Source of the DNA: Amphibalanus amphitrite
Taxonomy: Eukaryota > Arthropoda > Thecostraca > Balanomorpha > Balanidae
Direction: 5' to 3'
Length of the DNA: 64,000 nucleotides
Assembly: GCF_019059575.1 (NCBI RefSeq)
Contig: NW_024881522.1
Span: 248,001-312,000 of the forward strand
Shown: in pieces, positions 44,430 to 55,682 of the stretch
Layout of the letters: each line of letters begins with the position of its first letter
How positions within the stretch are numbered: position 1 is the first letter of the stretch
Translations under genes and position numbers: made by a program
Notes under the pieces: model-generated
What the model was told of the DNA's origin: nothing
The model's input: the letters and a program-made list of their open reading frames with translations, nothing else
The model's database searches: none

Positions 44430-45324
44430 TTAACCCTCAGCAGACTTTTGGGGTTTCTGCATATACCCAGGCCGAGGGGGGGGGGGGGGGTGATTACGAC
44501 CCCTCTCCGTCTTTTCGCCCCTAATTGAGCTAGCGCCTTCCGGATAAAACTGAGCGCGTGTGTCGTATGAGATGCAGCAGCTGGTGCCCAAGTTGAATGT
44601 CTCAGGTCAAACGATAAACTCTGAGGTCAGAATAAGTGCTCCAAGTCGCGGGATCGGTTTTTGGTAAACAACTTCACCATAGTGGATACAGAGCCAAGGT
44701 AATGGCACCATCGAGTTTTGCATGCTCACGCGCGTCTAATAGTATACGCTTTGTTTTTGTTGAGGTGAATTTAAGGTGTTCAGCTCAGGTCATGATCAGG
44801 GCAGAGCCACTCAGTCCACGAAGCTGACCCAAGGAGGTCGTAACGCTTATTTGATTCGGTAGGTCCTCACAAGTCCTTCGGTGGCTTCCCGATTCGCTAG
44901 CTCAATTAGATCGGGACTTTTTTGGTGAAAACTCCTGTGACCTTAGTGACGTCATACATGAAGTCGCCTAAGATCAAGAATGCAAAAGTAAATACTGGGG
45001 CTCGTAAAGATTGTATAATATCACGAATTAATGCGCTTGAGATAGCTTTAGACGGCTCCCGGCGCCAAAATAACAGTTTTCATATTTCCCCATTGATTAA
45101 TAATCGTGAATTTGCGTGACCGACCTGACTTCAGGTGACTCTTAAGAAAAATACGAGATAATTATATTCAAGTTGTGAGGCCTCTAGGAGATAGTATTAT
45201 GTAGATCATATAATCTTCATTACCCAGTGAAAGGTCCCCTGGCACGAAGGGTGTTGCGCCGTCGCAACATTTTGGGACCTTACAGAGGTTCACTTTTGAC
45301 GTCATTGGTCAACGGCCTGACGTT
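44430..45324 (+). mobile_element. TTAA-type MITE copy D
   Basis: It starts TTAACCCTCAGCAGACTTTT at 44430 and probably ends at the TTAA 45321-45324, which it shares with copy B. A G-run at 44475-44490 followed by TGATTACGACCCC is the family hairpin. The interior matches MITE E (CGCCCCTAATTGAGCTAG, GGTTTTTGG). The right terminus shows no good TIR, so the end may be eroded. Confidence 0.6.
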
Positions 45325-46139
45325 AACCTTCGCACTTGTAAGAGGGTGTCGAACAGACGCCCCACTCTCAGTTTTTCGCAAATAACTCGCGCAAAAAGCG
45401 GCTGTTCGCGACGAAACTTTCAGTACCCTCAAGTTAATCAATATTACGCCTACCCTTAAAATTCTTATGACCCTGACTCAAAAGACCTTTGACTTGTGAC
45501 CTGTTTTCCGAGACCATGCTTGGCCGGAATCGCGATTTAGCGTATTTCGGCTCACATGAGCGCGTTTATTGTCTTTTTGTGGCTTTAAGCGACCAAACAT
45601 GTGAAAGGATGTTGATCCCATGGATTCTAGTGGGTATCAAGGTCACGTGAAGGTCAGTCAGGTCACTGACCTTTGATGACCCTAGTTCACTGCTTCGAGT
45701 TCTACATGTTTCTAGGGTAGATTTTGGAGTTGATTTCGCATTTAGAAACCGTTTGAGCATTTACGAAGTAGTTTTGGTTCCCTCGTAACATGTGACCTGA
45801 CCTGACCTGACCCGACCTGGACTAGATGCACGAAAACATCATCTGTGATAAAAGTTAACTTGAAATTCGTGATCAGCACCCCCGCAAAACCTTATAACAG
45901 CCTCACTTTAAGAAGCTCTAACAGGTCCCGAATTTCCCGACTTTTGAGTATATATTGACTTATCAACAAATGACCTAGGACCTTAAAATTGTGTATCAAC
46001 GGCCTCCTCTCGTCACGGGCAACACGCTCTTTTTCCGCGAAGCTCTAGCTCGATCAGGGTCTGAACGGCAAAGGGGTCCAACGGACCCCCTCCCCTTTAT
46101 GCTAGACGCTGGCAAAACACCAATATGAGCGAGGGTTAA
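45321..46139 (-). mobile_element. TTAA-type MITE copy B
   Basis: It lies between TTAA 45321-45324 and 46136-46139. Reverse-complemented it aligns end to end with copy A, including the GGTCCGTTGGACCCC hairpin, the TCGAGCTAGAGCTTCGCGGAA block and the GGTCA tandem block (45792-45820). It contains the palindrome AGGTCACTGACCT at 45660-45672. The terminal repeat is weaker than in A (CCTTCGC versus CCCTCGC). Confidence 0.75.
45660..45672. promoter_or_regulatory. Perfect AGGTCA-C-TGACCT inverted repeat
   Basis: An ideal IR-1 nuclear-receptor site in MITE B, at the position homologous to 20942-20954 in MITE A. Its symmetry has been kept although the surrounding sequence differs in many places. Confidence 0.5.
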
Positions 46140-47189
46140 CCCTCGCCCTGGCAGGGCATTTTTCATAACACGGCCTGGCAGGGGGGGGGGGGTCGATGCG
46201 ACCCCCCCCCCTCGCGATTGGCTCCTATGGCACCTAGAAACACCAAATTTGGTAGGTAGGTGGGCCCCCTGGAGTTCTCGCCCCTGTGCAAATTTGGTTG
46301 CTCTAGGTCAATATTTAGGGGGGTTTTGGGGGGTATAAATGTAAAAATTTCGCTAAAAACAGGTCAAAAGTTTTTCGCTTATAACTTTTGATCTAATTAA
46401 GATAGAGCAAAAAGAAAAGCACCAGTGAACTCAGCACGTCAAGGCGCGTCGAATGATATACTTTTTAGCTTGCTTAAGTGTACTTAAAGTTTTTCTTAAA
46501 TTTTAAGTAAACTTAAATTAATAAATTAAGTTAAAGTTACCCAAATTGCATCATATCGCATATCATTCGATTCAACTGATCACCAGGAACACAATGATAC
46601 CATTTTTTAAGCTCTAGCGTCATTATGTGCCAAGTTATTGGCAAAAACGTCATTTGACCTCAGTTGACCTCATTTGACCTGACCCATGGATAAGTACTCC
46701 AAACAAAGAAGCACCAAGTGACCTGCTGTTAAGTACTGTGGTTTCAAAGCACAAAAGTGATAGAACGAAGCGGATATCTCCAGTATTTTCCGAATTTAGT
46801 ATTTTCCCATAGGCTTAACATTACGACGTAATGACCTCTAACTGACCTCAGGTCAGTGACCTCAAAAAACCCGAACTATATGTTATACAACTCGGTGACC
46901 TTAGCACATCCTGAAAGTTTGAAGGAAATCAGTGCAAAACTGTGAGTTGGACAGGTGCAAAAAGAAAATTGAAATTTGACCATGACCTTGTACCGGTTTT
47001 TCTGACCTGGTGACCTGACCCAAGGTCACCCGGACCTGAAATTTTCAGGTCATATGTAAAAAGGTTGCCCCATAGGCTATGCCAAATTTGGCGGCGCTGC
47101 GCGCCGCCGTTTTTACGCTATCTTCGAAAAACCTTAGGGGGGGGGGGGGGGTCGCATCGACCCCCCCCCCCTGCCAGGGCGAGGGTTAA
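46136..47189 (+). mobile_element. TTAA-type MITE copy C
   Basis: TTAA at both ends borders CCCTCGCCCTGGCAGGG and its reverse complement. Each end continues into G-run, TCGATGCGA, C-run (about 46175-46210 and 47138-47172), a hairpin inside the TIR. The left TIR has an extra internal duplication around GGCAGGG. The interior has runs of TTGACCTCA/TTTGACCTG and the palindrome AGGTCAGTGACCT (46850-46862). It is a different subfamily from A/B, sharing termini and half-sites but little other interior. Confidence 0.85.
46850..46862. promoter_or_regulatory. Perfect AGGTCA-G-TGACCT inverted repeat
   Basis: An IR-1 nuclear-receptor-type site in MITE C, overlapping an upstream TGACCTCAGGTCA everted pair, so three half-sites are packed in 20 bp. 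Confidence 0.5.
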
Positions 47190-47431
47190 AATACAGCTGC
47201 TGTCATACAAATTCGGCTGGAATCAAAGGTCAGGTTTGCAAAATTTCAGCTCTCGCAGCAAATAGACATGTGGAGGCGGCACCCGTCTCCCCGCCCCCTC
47301 TTCTCCTCTCGGCCACTGCCAGCGAGGTTTTAAACGTATCATACACATTACAAAGCATCATATCAGATGACGCACCCGAGCAGCCATATGCACTGAACAA
47401 AAGCTTATTACCCACCCTAGTCTATCGGCAC

Positions 47432-47693
47432 TAGAGATGTCAATCGGATACAAACTTTTTGGTATACCGATGCCAAACCGATACCAACTCGGTATTTGGT
47501 ATTTCAATGCTAATGTGTTTGGCATTTTGTTGGTATCATGAACCCTTGCTAATGTTTAGGAGGCTAAGAAATCGGTAAAAAGTTGGTATTTTCCTCATGT
47601 TCCCAAGTTGGTTTGGTTTCGGTATTTCTCCACGGTTTTGGTTGGTATTTGGTTTGGTATCGGTATTCCGATTTTCCGTAATTGACATCACTA
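47432..47693. mobile_element. hAT-type MITE, 262 bp, with 8-bp TSD
   Basis: It is flanked by ATCGGCAC on both sides (47424-47431, 47694-47701). The ends are TAGAGATGTCAAT and, reverse-complemented, TAGTGATGTCAAT. The interior is built of GGTATTTGG/CGGTAT repeats. The 8-bp duplication identifies hAT. It is inside the 4.7-kb insertion. Confidence 0.85.
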
Positions 47694-47701
47694 ATCGGCA
47701 C

Positions 47702-48118
47702 CATAGCACATGATCGAGACTGTCGTCAGCCACGGACTCGCACTCGACCAACCCTCCGAGCCCGTTGACTGCGGGTGACCTTGACATGTCAAGCCTGATC
47801 GGCCGCCGGCCGCTGTCGTGCGGCCGTTACACGCGGAGGGGAGGGAGACACAAAGCTCTACGTTATAGCTGACCTCTGACCTTTCCCTGCGCCCTGGTCA
47901 CTGACCCCGCTCCATGTCGCTGGGCGGTGGCATGGCGCTGGAAACCGGTTCTAGCCTCTACACATGCCACCATTCTAACGCTCCCCTCCCCACGCTACTA
48001 CGCGGCCTGGAGTACGCTCGTGCGTAACTGGGCGGAGCAAGGGGGCACGCGATACAGGGGCGGAACTGGTTGCCCTCCCGCTCGCCGAGCGACCAACGAC
48101 TAATACCCTGGAGAACCG
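47702..48118. other. Anonymous right part of the 4.7-kb insertion
   Basis: No gene is recognised. It ends at the CTGGAGAACCG terminus. Confidence 0.4.
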
Positions 48119-48427
48119 TACGTTCAAGCACTGACGGACCATCTCTGGCGAAGATGGAAAAGGGAGTACCTCCATACCCTGATCCACAGGAGAAAATGGC
48201 AAGCTGACCAACGGAACCTAGCAGTCGGCGACGTGGTGCTGCTAGCAGAATCTGACACGCCCCGAGGTCACTGGCCGCTGGCGCGCGTGCTGCAAGTGTT
48301 CCCGGGGCCTGACGGCCGAGTCCGCGCCGTACAGCTCAAGAAGGCAGCAGGTGGTACGTATACCCGGCCTGCCACGAAGGTGGCGCTTCTGGAACTTGCC
48401 CCGTCGCCTCCTCAGCCATCTCATTAG
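48119..48427 (+). CDS. C-terminal tail of BEL/Pao Pol (DUF5641-type), separated by the insertion
   Basis: The last 102 codons of pol continue the frame of the main ORF. Visible motifs are WRRWKREYL, HRRKWQ, LAVGDVVLLAESDTPRGHWPL and RVLQVFPGPDGRVRAVQL, typical of the domain that follows the BEL/Pao integrase. The stop TAG is at 48425-48427. There is no start of its own; in this copy it would not be translated as part of the polyprotein because the frame stops at 43527. Confidence 0.85.
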   Translation, partial: YVQALTDHLWRRWKREYLHTLIHRRKWQADQRNLAVGDVVLLAESDTPRGHWPLARVLQVFPGPDGRVRAVQLKKAAGGTYTRPATKVALLELAPSPPQPSH

Positions 48428-48704
48428 CCGACCGAACGCAAACAAGAAATGATGCTGGCTGGCTGTGGACTGTCGAGCCCACGCCCCCGAACGAGCTGAA
48501 GTAAGAAAGACTGTTGTGCGCGTACGTGCCTACGACGCACTCACTCTTCATCTGTATTTTGCATTGCCTGAACCTGAACTTCATAACTCGCGCATGTGGC
48601 CGTTTGTGCTTTGTAGTTTATTCGATTTAGGCGTGTAAATCGTGCTTGTTTGAACGTCTTTGTCGGTGATCGTGTCATTTTGTGTTCTCCCTGTGGTCAA
48701 ACAC

Positions 48705-48717
48705 GGGGGTGGAGTGA
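48705..48717 (+). other. Polypurine tract
   Basis: GGGGGTGGAGTGA directly abuts the 3' LTR, the expected plus-strand priming site. Two T residues interrupt the purines. Confidence 0.7.
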
Positions 48718-49549
48718 TGTCACCGACGAAAGTGTTCGGACCAACCCGCGCTACCGCTGTGCCGCCGTGATAGCCGGCCGGCCGCCGTGACACCGCGGCG
48801 GCGCCGCCGCTCGCTGCAGCCGTCCCGCCGCCGCACCGCCGTCACCCCGTCCAGACTCAGGATGAGTTGTGAGGCATTGTGCAGGGCGGGGCCGCGAGCA
48901 GACGCGGCCGGCGGTCGGTACGCGTGCCGCCGACGCTGCCGAGCCGCAGCAGCGCCGCGGCCGCCACCGAGACCGAGATATAAATTAAAGACACGTCGTT
49001 TTAAGGCACGTAGGCCGCCAAGCTGGCGCCTTCAGCCACCTCCCCGCTGCAGTGCAAGTTCGCACTCGTTTTGCACACGTCTTAAGCATTGCGTATAAAA
49101 TGTGGGTCACGTACGACCCCGGCAGAGTCTCACTTCGACCGTCGCGCTGTGCGCACGGACTGATCTGCCCCGCTCGACGCCTCGCCCGGCTGAGCGGGGA
49201 CAGAGTACAGAAGCACGCGCGCAGACCGACTCTCCTGCGCGCAGCCGCGCCCGGCGGGGCAGTGTCAGTGCTTCAGATTTGTACAGTGAATGTGAATTGT
49301 GCTCCGTGTCTGCGTGTTTCATCTACCGGTTTTCTTCACAACTGCTTCCGCTTCTTGCTTCGCGTATACTTCAATAAATCCTCTACGGGAAATCTTCACG
49401 TCTATCTACTACTGAAAATCGCCGAATATCAAAAACCCAGGAGCTCACATAGCAGGCGGGCGGGCTACGAATGTCGCACAAACTCACCGAATAAAATACA
49501 GTCCACATCCAACCAGAAAAGAACTCCGAACGACAGTTTGTCGGCGACA
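48718..49549 (+). repeat. 3' LTR of BEL/Pao element
   Basis: 832 bp, starting TGTCACCGACG and ending GTCGGCGACA, followed by the TTGAT duplication (49550-49554). No differences from the 5' LTR were found by eye. It includes a TATA box at 49094-49100 and AATAAA at 49373-49378. Confidence 0.95.
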
Positions 49550-49554
49550 TTGAT

Positions 49555-51979
49555 ATTTACATTTGCATTGTCCTACAAACATCCTCTATCATATCCATTG
49601 CACTCAATTGTGCGTGATCTCACCGGGTGGATATATATATGTATATATAATCACGGTGGTTGAAGATATATCCTCCCACACTGCCTAAACCTCAGAGTTT
49701 CTCGTCTTCATCAATCACCTTTTGAAGGCGGTTCTGAGCTGTGCTTTTCAAGGCTATTTTTCACCAGATATGTAATTTGTTACACAGTTTCATACTACTT
49801 GAGACTTGAGTTTATATCAATATCGTAACAACGAGCAATGAATGTGTGAATACAATCGATAATCCGGGCTGTTTGTAGACGCATGATGATCTCTTCTCGT
49901 TTCCTCATTCATGCATGCTGTCGGGAATGTTACAAGCATGGACCAAGAAAGCTGCTCATCATATCTTCACAATGAAGCCACTTTTGCCACGATATCTTGG
50001 ACTCACGAACCTGCTACATTAGACTGTAAATTAGTGTAGCATCTAGGGAAATACGAGGGCCCGCGGGATGACGTATAGGTAGTGTCGCGCTCTACAATGT
50101 GTCACTACACGACACAGTAACTCCTCGTGGTGATACTGACACCGTGTGACATCCCCTTGCTCCTCTGCTCCCGCCCTACCCTTCAATCAGCCCCATCACC
50201 AACCGCCCGCGATCCAGCGATCCGTCCTAATTCTCCACAATCAATCGATCCAGACGATCCGCCGGCGACGCAGAGTCGCAGACGGCGACAATCTCCGTCC
50301 CTCAGGGTTCGGCTGAGATTTCCCAGGCGATAGCAGCTTTCCCGTATCGACACCGCCCGGCCGCGCCGGTGTCCGATGACCAGTGACCTCCCCTCCCCAT
50401 TTGTCCTGTGATGGCCATCAGCTTTATCCGCAACCCAGCCCGCCCCTCAGCCCGGCGTGGCGGCCGCGCAGGCCCCTGATGACGTCACGCCAATAAACAG
50501 CTGATAAATGACGTGATAGGAGGCGTTCGCACGATCAGCACTGCGCCTCCGGTGATTTGTCAAACAATCATCAGATATGTTCAATTCCTGTTTGTCGCTC
50601 CTTCCATTAGTTGGCGGCTACTGGTCGCTGCGACTGAGGAGACAGGTGGTCGCTGGAAAACCATGGGAAGTTGGAAGTCGTTTGATATAGCGATGTCGTT
50701 TGCCGGCAGTTTTGTCACTAGTAGCCGCTCGATGTCTATGACATTACGGAATGGTGCTGGCAGATGACAGAGTGTATGTGAACCGTTGTCGGCGCTGTGA
50801 TGTGGCAGAGGCGGTGGCCGGAGCTCACCCACCACACCCGAGTGGGATTGAAGGGAGGTGGGAGGCAGTCTCATTGCTCTCTGAGAGCTGTGGGCAGACA
50901 GGTGGCAGGAGCGTGACTTTGGAGGTCGGACTCATGTGGGAGGAGAGGTCAGGCTGTCTGGCGCCTGTCTGTGATGTCCTCGAAACAGACAGGTCAGGTC
51001 ATACCTCCTTCCGCGATCAAGGATGACTTCGAAGCGTTCTTAGTCATCAAGTTTGCCAACAACTCCTTACTCCAGCTCATCTTCAATGATACCAAGCTCA
51101 ATCAACAAGTTCTCTCGGTCACCCAAAGGTCAAACGGCCGACGGGTCACTCACTCATCGCCTGACGCCGTGCACGAGGTCATCCGTCGCAGGTGCGCCAT
51201 TCATCGTCGACCAGAACAGCGCCGGATGTCGGCTCTGGTGGTTTTCACTTGCACTGGAGCGTTGCGGGACGGTTTTTACGGGCGTCTGGCGAGACGTTCA
51301 CCCGCCGAGCGCAGGCGGCAGAACGACCTTGCCGGCAAAACGGCGCGCCGATTGGGCCAAAATGCGGCCGCTTCCTGCCATTATGTCCGTCTGTTCCCTG
51401 GGGAACCGGCGCGTGACCGTCCGCGAGCCGAGATTTGCCGCTGAGGCTGACGGCCGGCGCCGTGGCTGGTTGATTATGGCGGGAAATGTTTGGGCGCGAG
51501 CCCCGGTTCCGAACTTATGGGTGGAAGTGATGAAGGAATGGATCGTGGCAAAGCTGGTTTTGGGACTGGTTCTTTTTCTTATGTTTCTCGTGGGTTTCAT
51601 ATTTGGGTTTTGTTTTGATGATGATTTCGGTTAGGCTGGTAGTTGAAGTTATAGTCTGATATTTGCATTTTATTGATCACGAAACAAGCGCTGTTTGTTG
51701 CTGGTGCGAAGCACCACTTGAACTGATGGAACGACATTTCACCGCACGGGTCAACTGAGCACTCTGACTCTCTCTCCCCTCTCCACAGGTGACCTCTGGC
51801 GCCGCCCCACGCGCTGCCCACCGGCCCGTCTCCCGATGTCGAGATTGATGCAGCACGACGCCGCACGCCGCGTCGCCAGCAACAATGGATCGCTCTCGGG
51901 CGGATTTCCAGAAGGCAGCCAAGGGGCACGGCGGCAGCAGCCAGGCATAACCAAAGGCGGCCGGCTCGGGCCGACGCCG

Positions 51980-52014
<35 letters not shown>

Positions 52015-55000
52015 GCGGTGAAGGGGCGGTGAACCTTTCAGCACCTGTCTGGCGCCGCTGAGACGGAGTCCGGCGCCACCAGAGCGAACTGAGACGAGCC
52101 GGCTGTCACGGGGACCGTCAGAGAGAGGAGCCCTGGGTGAGATGGAGGGAGGGTGGGGTAAAGAGGGATGGCGGAAAACTGAGAACGTTGGCCAGCTTGG
52201 CCAGGGGCATTTGAGTATCGGAGAGTTTACTTTTACAAATAATACCTACGGATTGGGGAATAAGGTTTCGTTGGCTCACGGTATCTGACTGTTCCGCTGA
52301 CACTATTAAAAATAACATTTTTTTCATCTGGGTCCGTCGTCAGACGCTCCGATTCGGATAACATTCAACCCCAAGTCACCTTGCATTTCTGAGCCGTCAG
52401 CTTATGTTGTTCATGTGTCAGCAAGTTGTATCAGCAAAAATGTTTTCCGGTAATTGACTACCTGGAATTTCACAACTGAATCAGGACGAGCTCTGTTCGT
52501 CAACTTCCTGTGGGGAAACCTGTCAGGGATTAACCCTCAGCCACTGCATCAAAGAACGGCTTGACTGACGGGTTGGAGCAGCCAAAAGAAACCCAACCCC
52601 GGACGCTCAGACCGTAAACAGTAAACATCACCGGGCTGTGACACGAACGCCCTCGGAGGACGGGGTGGGCGGACCGAACTGAATGCACGGTCAGTGTGGC
52701 CAGCGTCTTTTCGAGGTCACCTGAGCCCCAGCGGCCTTGGGCGAACACCTGCTGTCATGTAAGGGGGCGTTAGGTCCAAAGGCTGACGCCATAATGTCGG
52801 CTATTATGCTCCATTTCTTGAATGACACCTGCGAGAGGTGTTGGGAAGATGAATGGAACGCTCAGGGGCCAAAAGTAGATCAAGTCAAAAGTGCTATTGA
52901 TTGAGCCAGCGCTGGAAAGTGGAATAGTGGACGGGCTGTCGTGTGTCTGTTGCTGTTGCCACCAAATGTCGTCGCTGTCACGCCACATAATAAATGATAA
53001 CACGAATTTGAAATGTCTGCCTCCTGTCTGAATGCGAGGGAGTGAAATTATTCACGATTTTTTTTTTGCGAATGATATAAAAATGGAAACCTATAACGTG
53101 CTACGCAAACTGGCTGTAGGATCGTTTGTGAACTATTGACGCTTGGAGCTTTGCAAAACTTTCTGTCGATAATGATATACATTCTCGATGACATGATCAA
53201 AAAGTACTTAAACTTCGCCAGACCGGGGCCTTTTTTAATTGTTTGGAATTTTGATAAGTTGATCAGCATGTATTTCGCTTTCAGCATGCATTTGCTTGCG
53301 TACAACTGCAGGCACTCCATCTACATTTGTGTCGGCGACCTGTCGGGCCCAGCCTCGCGGACAAGTCCGTCGACTAGCCGCGCTGCGGGCCTCTCAAAAC
53401 CGGTAGCCCGTTCTGTCCCGTAAAATATAGCCTGATTACCATCATCGCCGACCATGGGCGTCCAACGCTCGGCGGTCACGAGCCAGTGCAGCGGTCTGGC
53501 CCGAGGGTTCCCCGACAGACGAGCGCACGTTCACGCGGTGATTGCCCGCGCGCTGTAATCAGGGCGCAATCCCGGCTCTCTGGACACAGCGGAAAATCGG
53601 TAACCAGCCGCGCGGATCGGCCGAGGGCCCACGGCGGCGCACCGTCGCACCCGCTGAGAAAACAATATTCGCGGAAGCGGGCGCACTGCCGGTCGCCACG
53701 CCGGTAGTCGAACGGTCCTTCGGCTCGGTGCGACTGCGCGGCGCTCCAGGCGCCTGCGGCGGTCGTGGCGCGGACGGAGCGGACTGCGACGCTTCCGGCG
53801 GGACGCGCTGCGGATGCCAGATGATGCTGGCTGTGATGTCGGATGATGCGGACATTAGATACGGGTGATTGGAGCTGAACGGGCGCAGAGAAGGGTTCGG
53901 GTCCGGCCGGATGTTAGTAGGGTCCTGGACCGGCCGCATGCAGCCCCCGGGCTGTTGGGGTGGTCATTGGTCAGCGACAGCGCTGGTGGAAGGCGAGGAT
54001 TAGGTTTATAAGCAGACAAAGTGGACTGTAAAACTACCCATGGATATCATGTCGTGATATTTAACGCTAACTGGTCTATCATATTCGTTTTGAGAGGCAT
54101 AATGCCGCGAGATGACTTTCAAAAGATAGAGATGTAGGCGATAAGTAGGTTATCATTCACTGTGAAATTGCATGCCGGGCCCGGCTTGCGGCATCATTAG
54201 TGAGTAGCTACCAGGTGTTATGAATCATGAGCCAGCCATTTAGGGAGTGAGTACAACAAAAACGGACCAGCTTAGCCGGCCGCAGGACAGCAAAGCTGCA
54301 TCTGTTGATTCTAACCGACTGCAAAATGTATTATCTCATTTGCATATGTTTGAGCTCAGCGCAAGCGTCAAGCGCTTGAAATGCGTTTGATTAGCACAAA
54401 ACAGATTTTTGCATAGTTAGCAGACTCTTGACATGTTTATGGTCCCCGTAAATTTGCCGCTGTCACTCCGTGAATCGGCGCTCGGTCTCGGCACGTTTCG
54501 CAAGTGTGTCGGACAATGTTTGGACGTGTCCCCACACGTGTCACCGTTTGATTTACTCTCAGCCGTCTGTGACACACTGACACAGCCTGTCGCGTGCTCC
54601 CAGACATCTCCTCAATGGCCACTCCTGTCCCGGTGGTGGTGCCCGGCTGACAAATTTGTTAGTCACGGCTCCTGACAGGTTAAACAGGACAGGTCGGCGT
54701 TGGGCTGTCTGATGGCCAGCTCCGTGAGGCGCCAGTGGGCGAATCCAGTCTCCAATCGATGCCAATGGGTGACTCCGAGAGGCGTCCTCCGAAAGATGTT
54801 AACGGATGACTCGGACAGCAACACCAACGGGCGCCTCAGAGAAGCGCCACCGAACGATGACGAGGGTTTGATCTGACAAGTAAAATATCCGAGCTGCAGT
54901 ATAGAGGGGAAGCGAGAAGATTCAACCAGAGCATAAGAGCCACGTAACGCCAAGAGGTCATCCTGTCGCGTTATACCACCCCTGTCACCCAGTAACATTA

Positions 55001-55589
55001 GGGGATGACCACAGATGACCACGCACGCCACAGATGACCCGGCACTTCTCTTGGCAGTCTGACGACCGACGTGACACTGTGGCCAAACTCAGGAACACGG
55101 CTGTCACAATAGAACGGTTTTGAAGTGTCACAATGGACATCGCGAACCGGCCGTTAGATTTTGTGTGTCATGTTCAGAGTCTGCTCCAGTTCCATTGTAG
55201 CACCTGCTGTGGTAGTCGATGTCTAGCTACTAAAAAGTTTGTCAGTTGGGATGGGATAGTGTCATCCTGGAATGATCACGTAAAGTTTCAGCTAAATGTA
55301 TGTTACAATTTTCGTTTTTCACGCTAACGTTCTTAATTCGTTCGTCCTAAAGTTGACATTTGACAACTACTCTTTAGTTAAGAGCTTCTTGTCTTGTTTT
55401 CCCTCTTCATATGCCAGACCTTAGATCATGTTACATTTCTTAGTTGCTTTGCTTATGTTCCTATAATCATGCTTACCCTTTCGCAGTCTTTCTGAAGCTC
55501 TAACCAGCGACCAATTTCCATCGCCGCCTCTGCCACCCTCCTCTCTCTCATTCCTACGCACACTATGTCTGCTATATAGTCCTCTCTCC

Positions 55590-55590
<1 letters not shown>
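49555..55590. other. Anonymous DNA, mixed composition
   Basis: No gene could be supported. A good 3' splice-site sequence (pyrimidine tract ending CCACAG at about 51788) precedes an open frame that ends in a (GGC)n run encoding poly-Gly (51980-52015); this could be an exon but has no recognised domain. GC-rich patches (53330-53850) have overlapping frames on both strands. TTTTTTTTGCG near 53058 and other short runs are unremarkable. Confidence 0.35.

Positions 55591-55592
<2 letters not shown>

Positions 55593-55681
<89 letters not shown>
55593..55681 (+). repeat. (CT)n microsatellite
   Basis: An almost pure CT dinucleotide tract of about 88 bp. The minus-strand frame that covers it is only Arg/Glu repeats. 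Confidence 0.95.

Positions 55682-55682
<1 letters not shown>

Larger units (their letters stand above)
43405..48120. mobile_element. 4.7-kb TIR-bounded insertion in pol, carrying nested MITEs
   Basis: The body runs 43407-48118 between TA duplications (43405-43406, 48119-48120; GTAC is equally possible because the target is palindromic). The left end reads CGGTTCTCCAG and the right end is its exact reverse complement. A further GTTGGT matches about 22 bp in. It splits a Tyr codon of pol, and the flanking pol halves are in the same frame if the insertion and one target copy are ignored. It contains TTAA-type MITEs D, B and C (44430-47189), a hAT MITE (47432-47693) and a fragment at 44090-44170 that resembles MITE E. 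No transposase is seen. Confidence 0.75.
36722..49549 (+). mobile_element. BEL/Pao LTR retrotransposon, interrupted by a 4.7-kb insertion
   Basis: In order: TTGAT duplication, 832-bp LTR, primer-binding site, long gag-pol frame, polypurine tract, 832-bp LTR, TTGAT. Reading both LTRs by eye I see no differences, which means a very recent insertion. The gag-pol order (gag, zinc knuckles, protease, RT, RNase H, integrase) and the DUF1759 and DUF5641-type regions identify BEL/Pao. No envelope-type frame lies between integrase and the 3' LTR. The only visible damage is the TIR-bounded insertion at 43407-48118, near the end of pol. Without it the internal region would be about 6.5 kb, a usual BEL/Pao size. 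Confidence 0.95.

Noticed and set aside
48428..48704. Envelope-type gene after BEL/Pao pol
   Set aside because: Only about 290 bp lie between the pol stop and the 3' LTR and no suitable frame exists.
51053..51634. 193-residue plus-strand frame with a hydrophobic end (LVLGLVLFLMFLVGFIFGF)
   Set aside because: The hydrophobic part comes from a T-rich DNA patch; the rest has no domain or conserved pattern and overlaps another open frame.
51788..52021. Exon with poly-Gly end after a good splice acceptor
   Set aside because: The acceptor looks good, but the frame has no recognised domain, more than one frame is open, and poly-Gly comes from a GGC repeat. Kept as a remark only.
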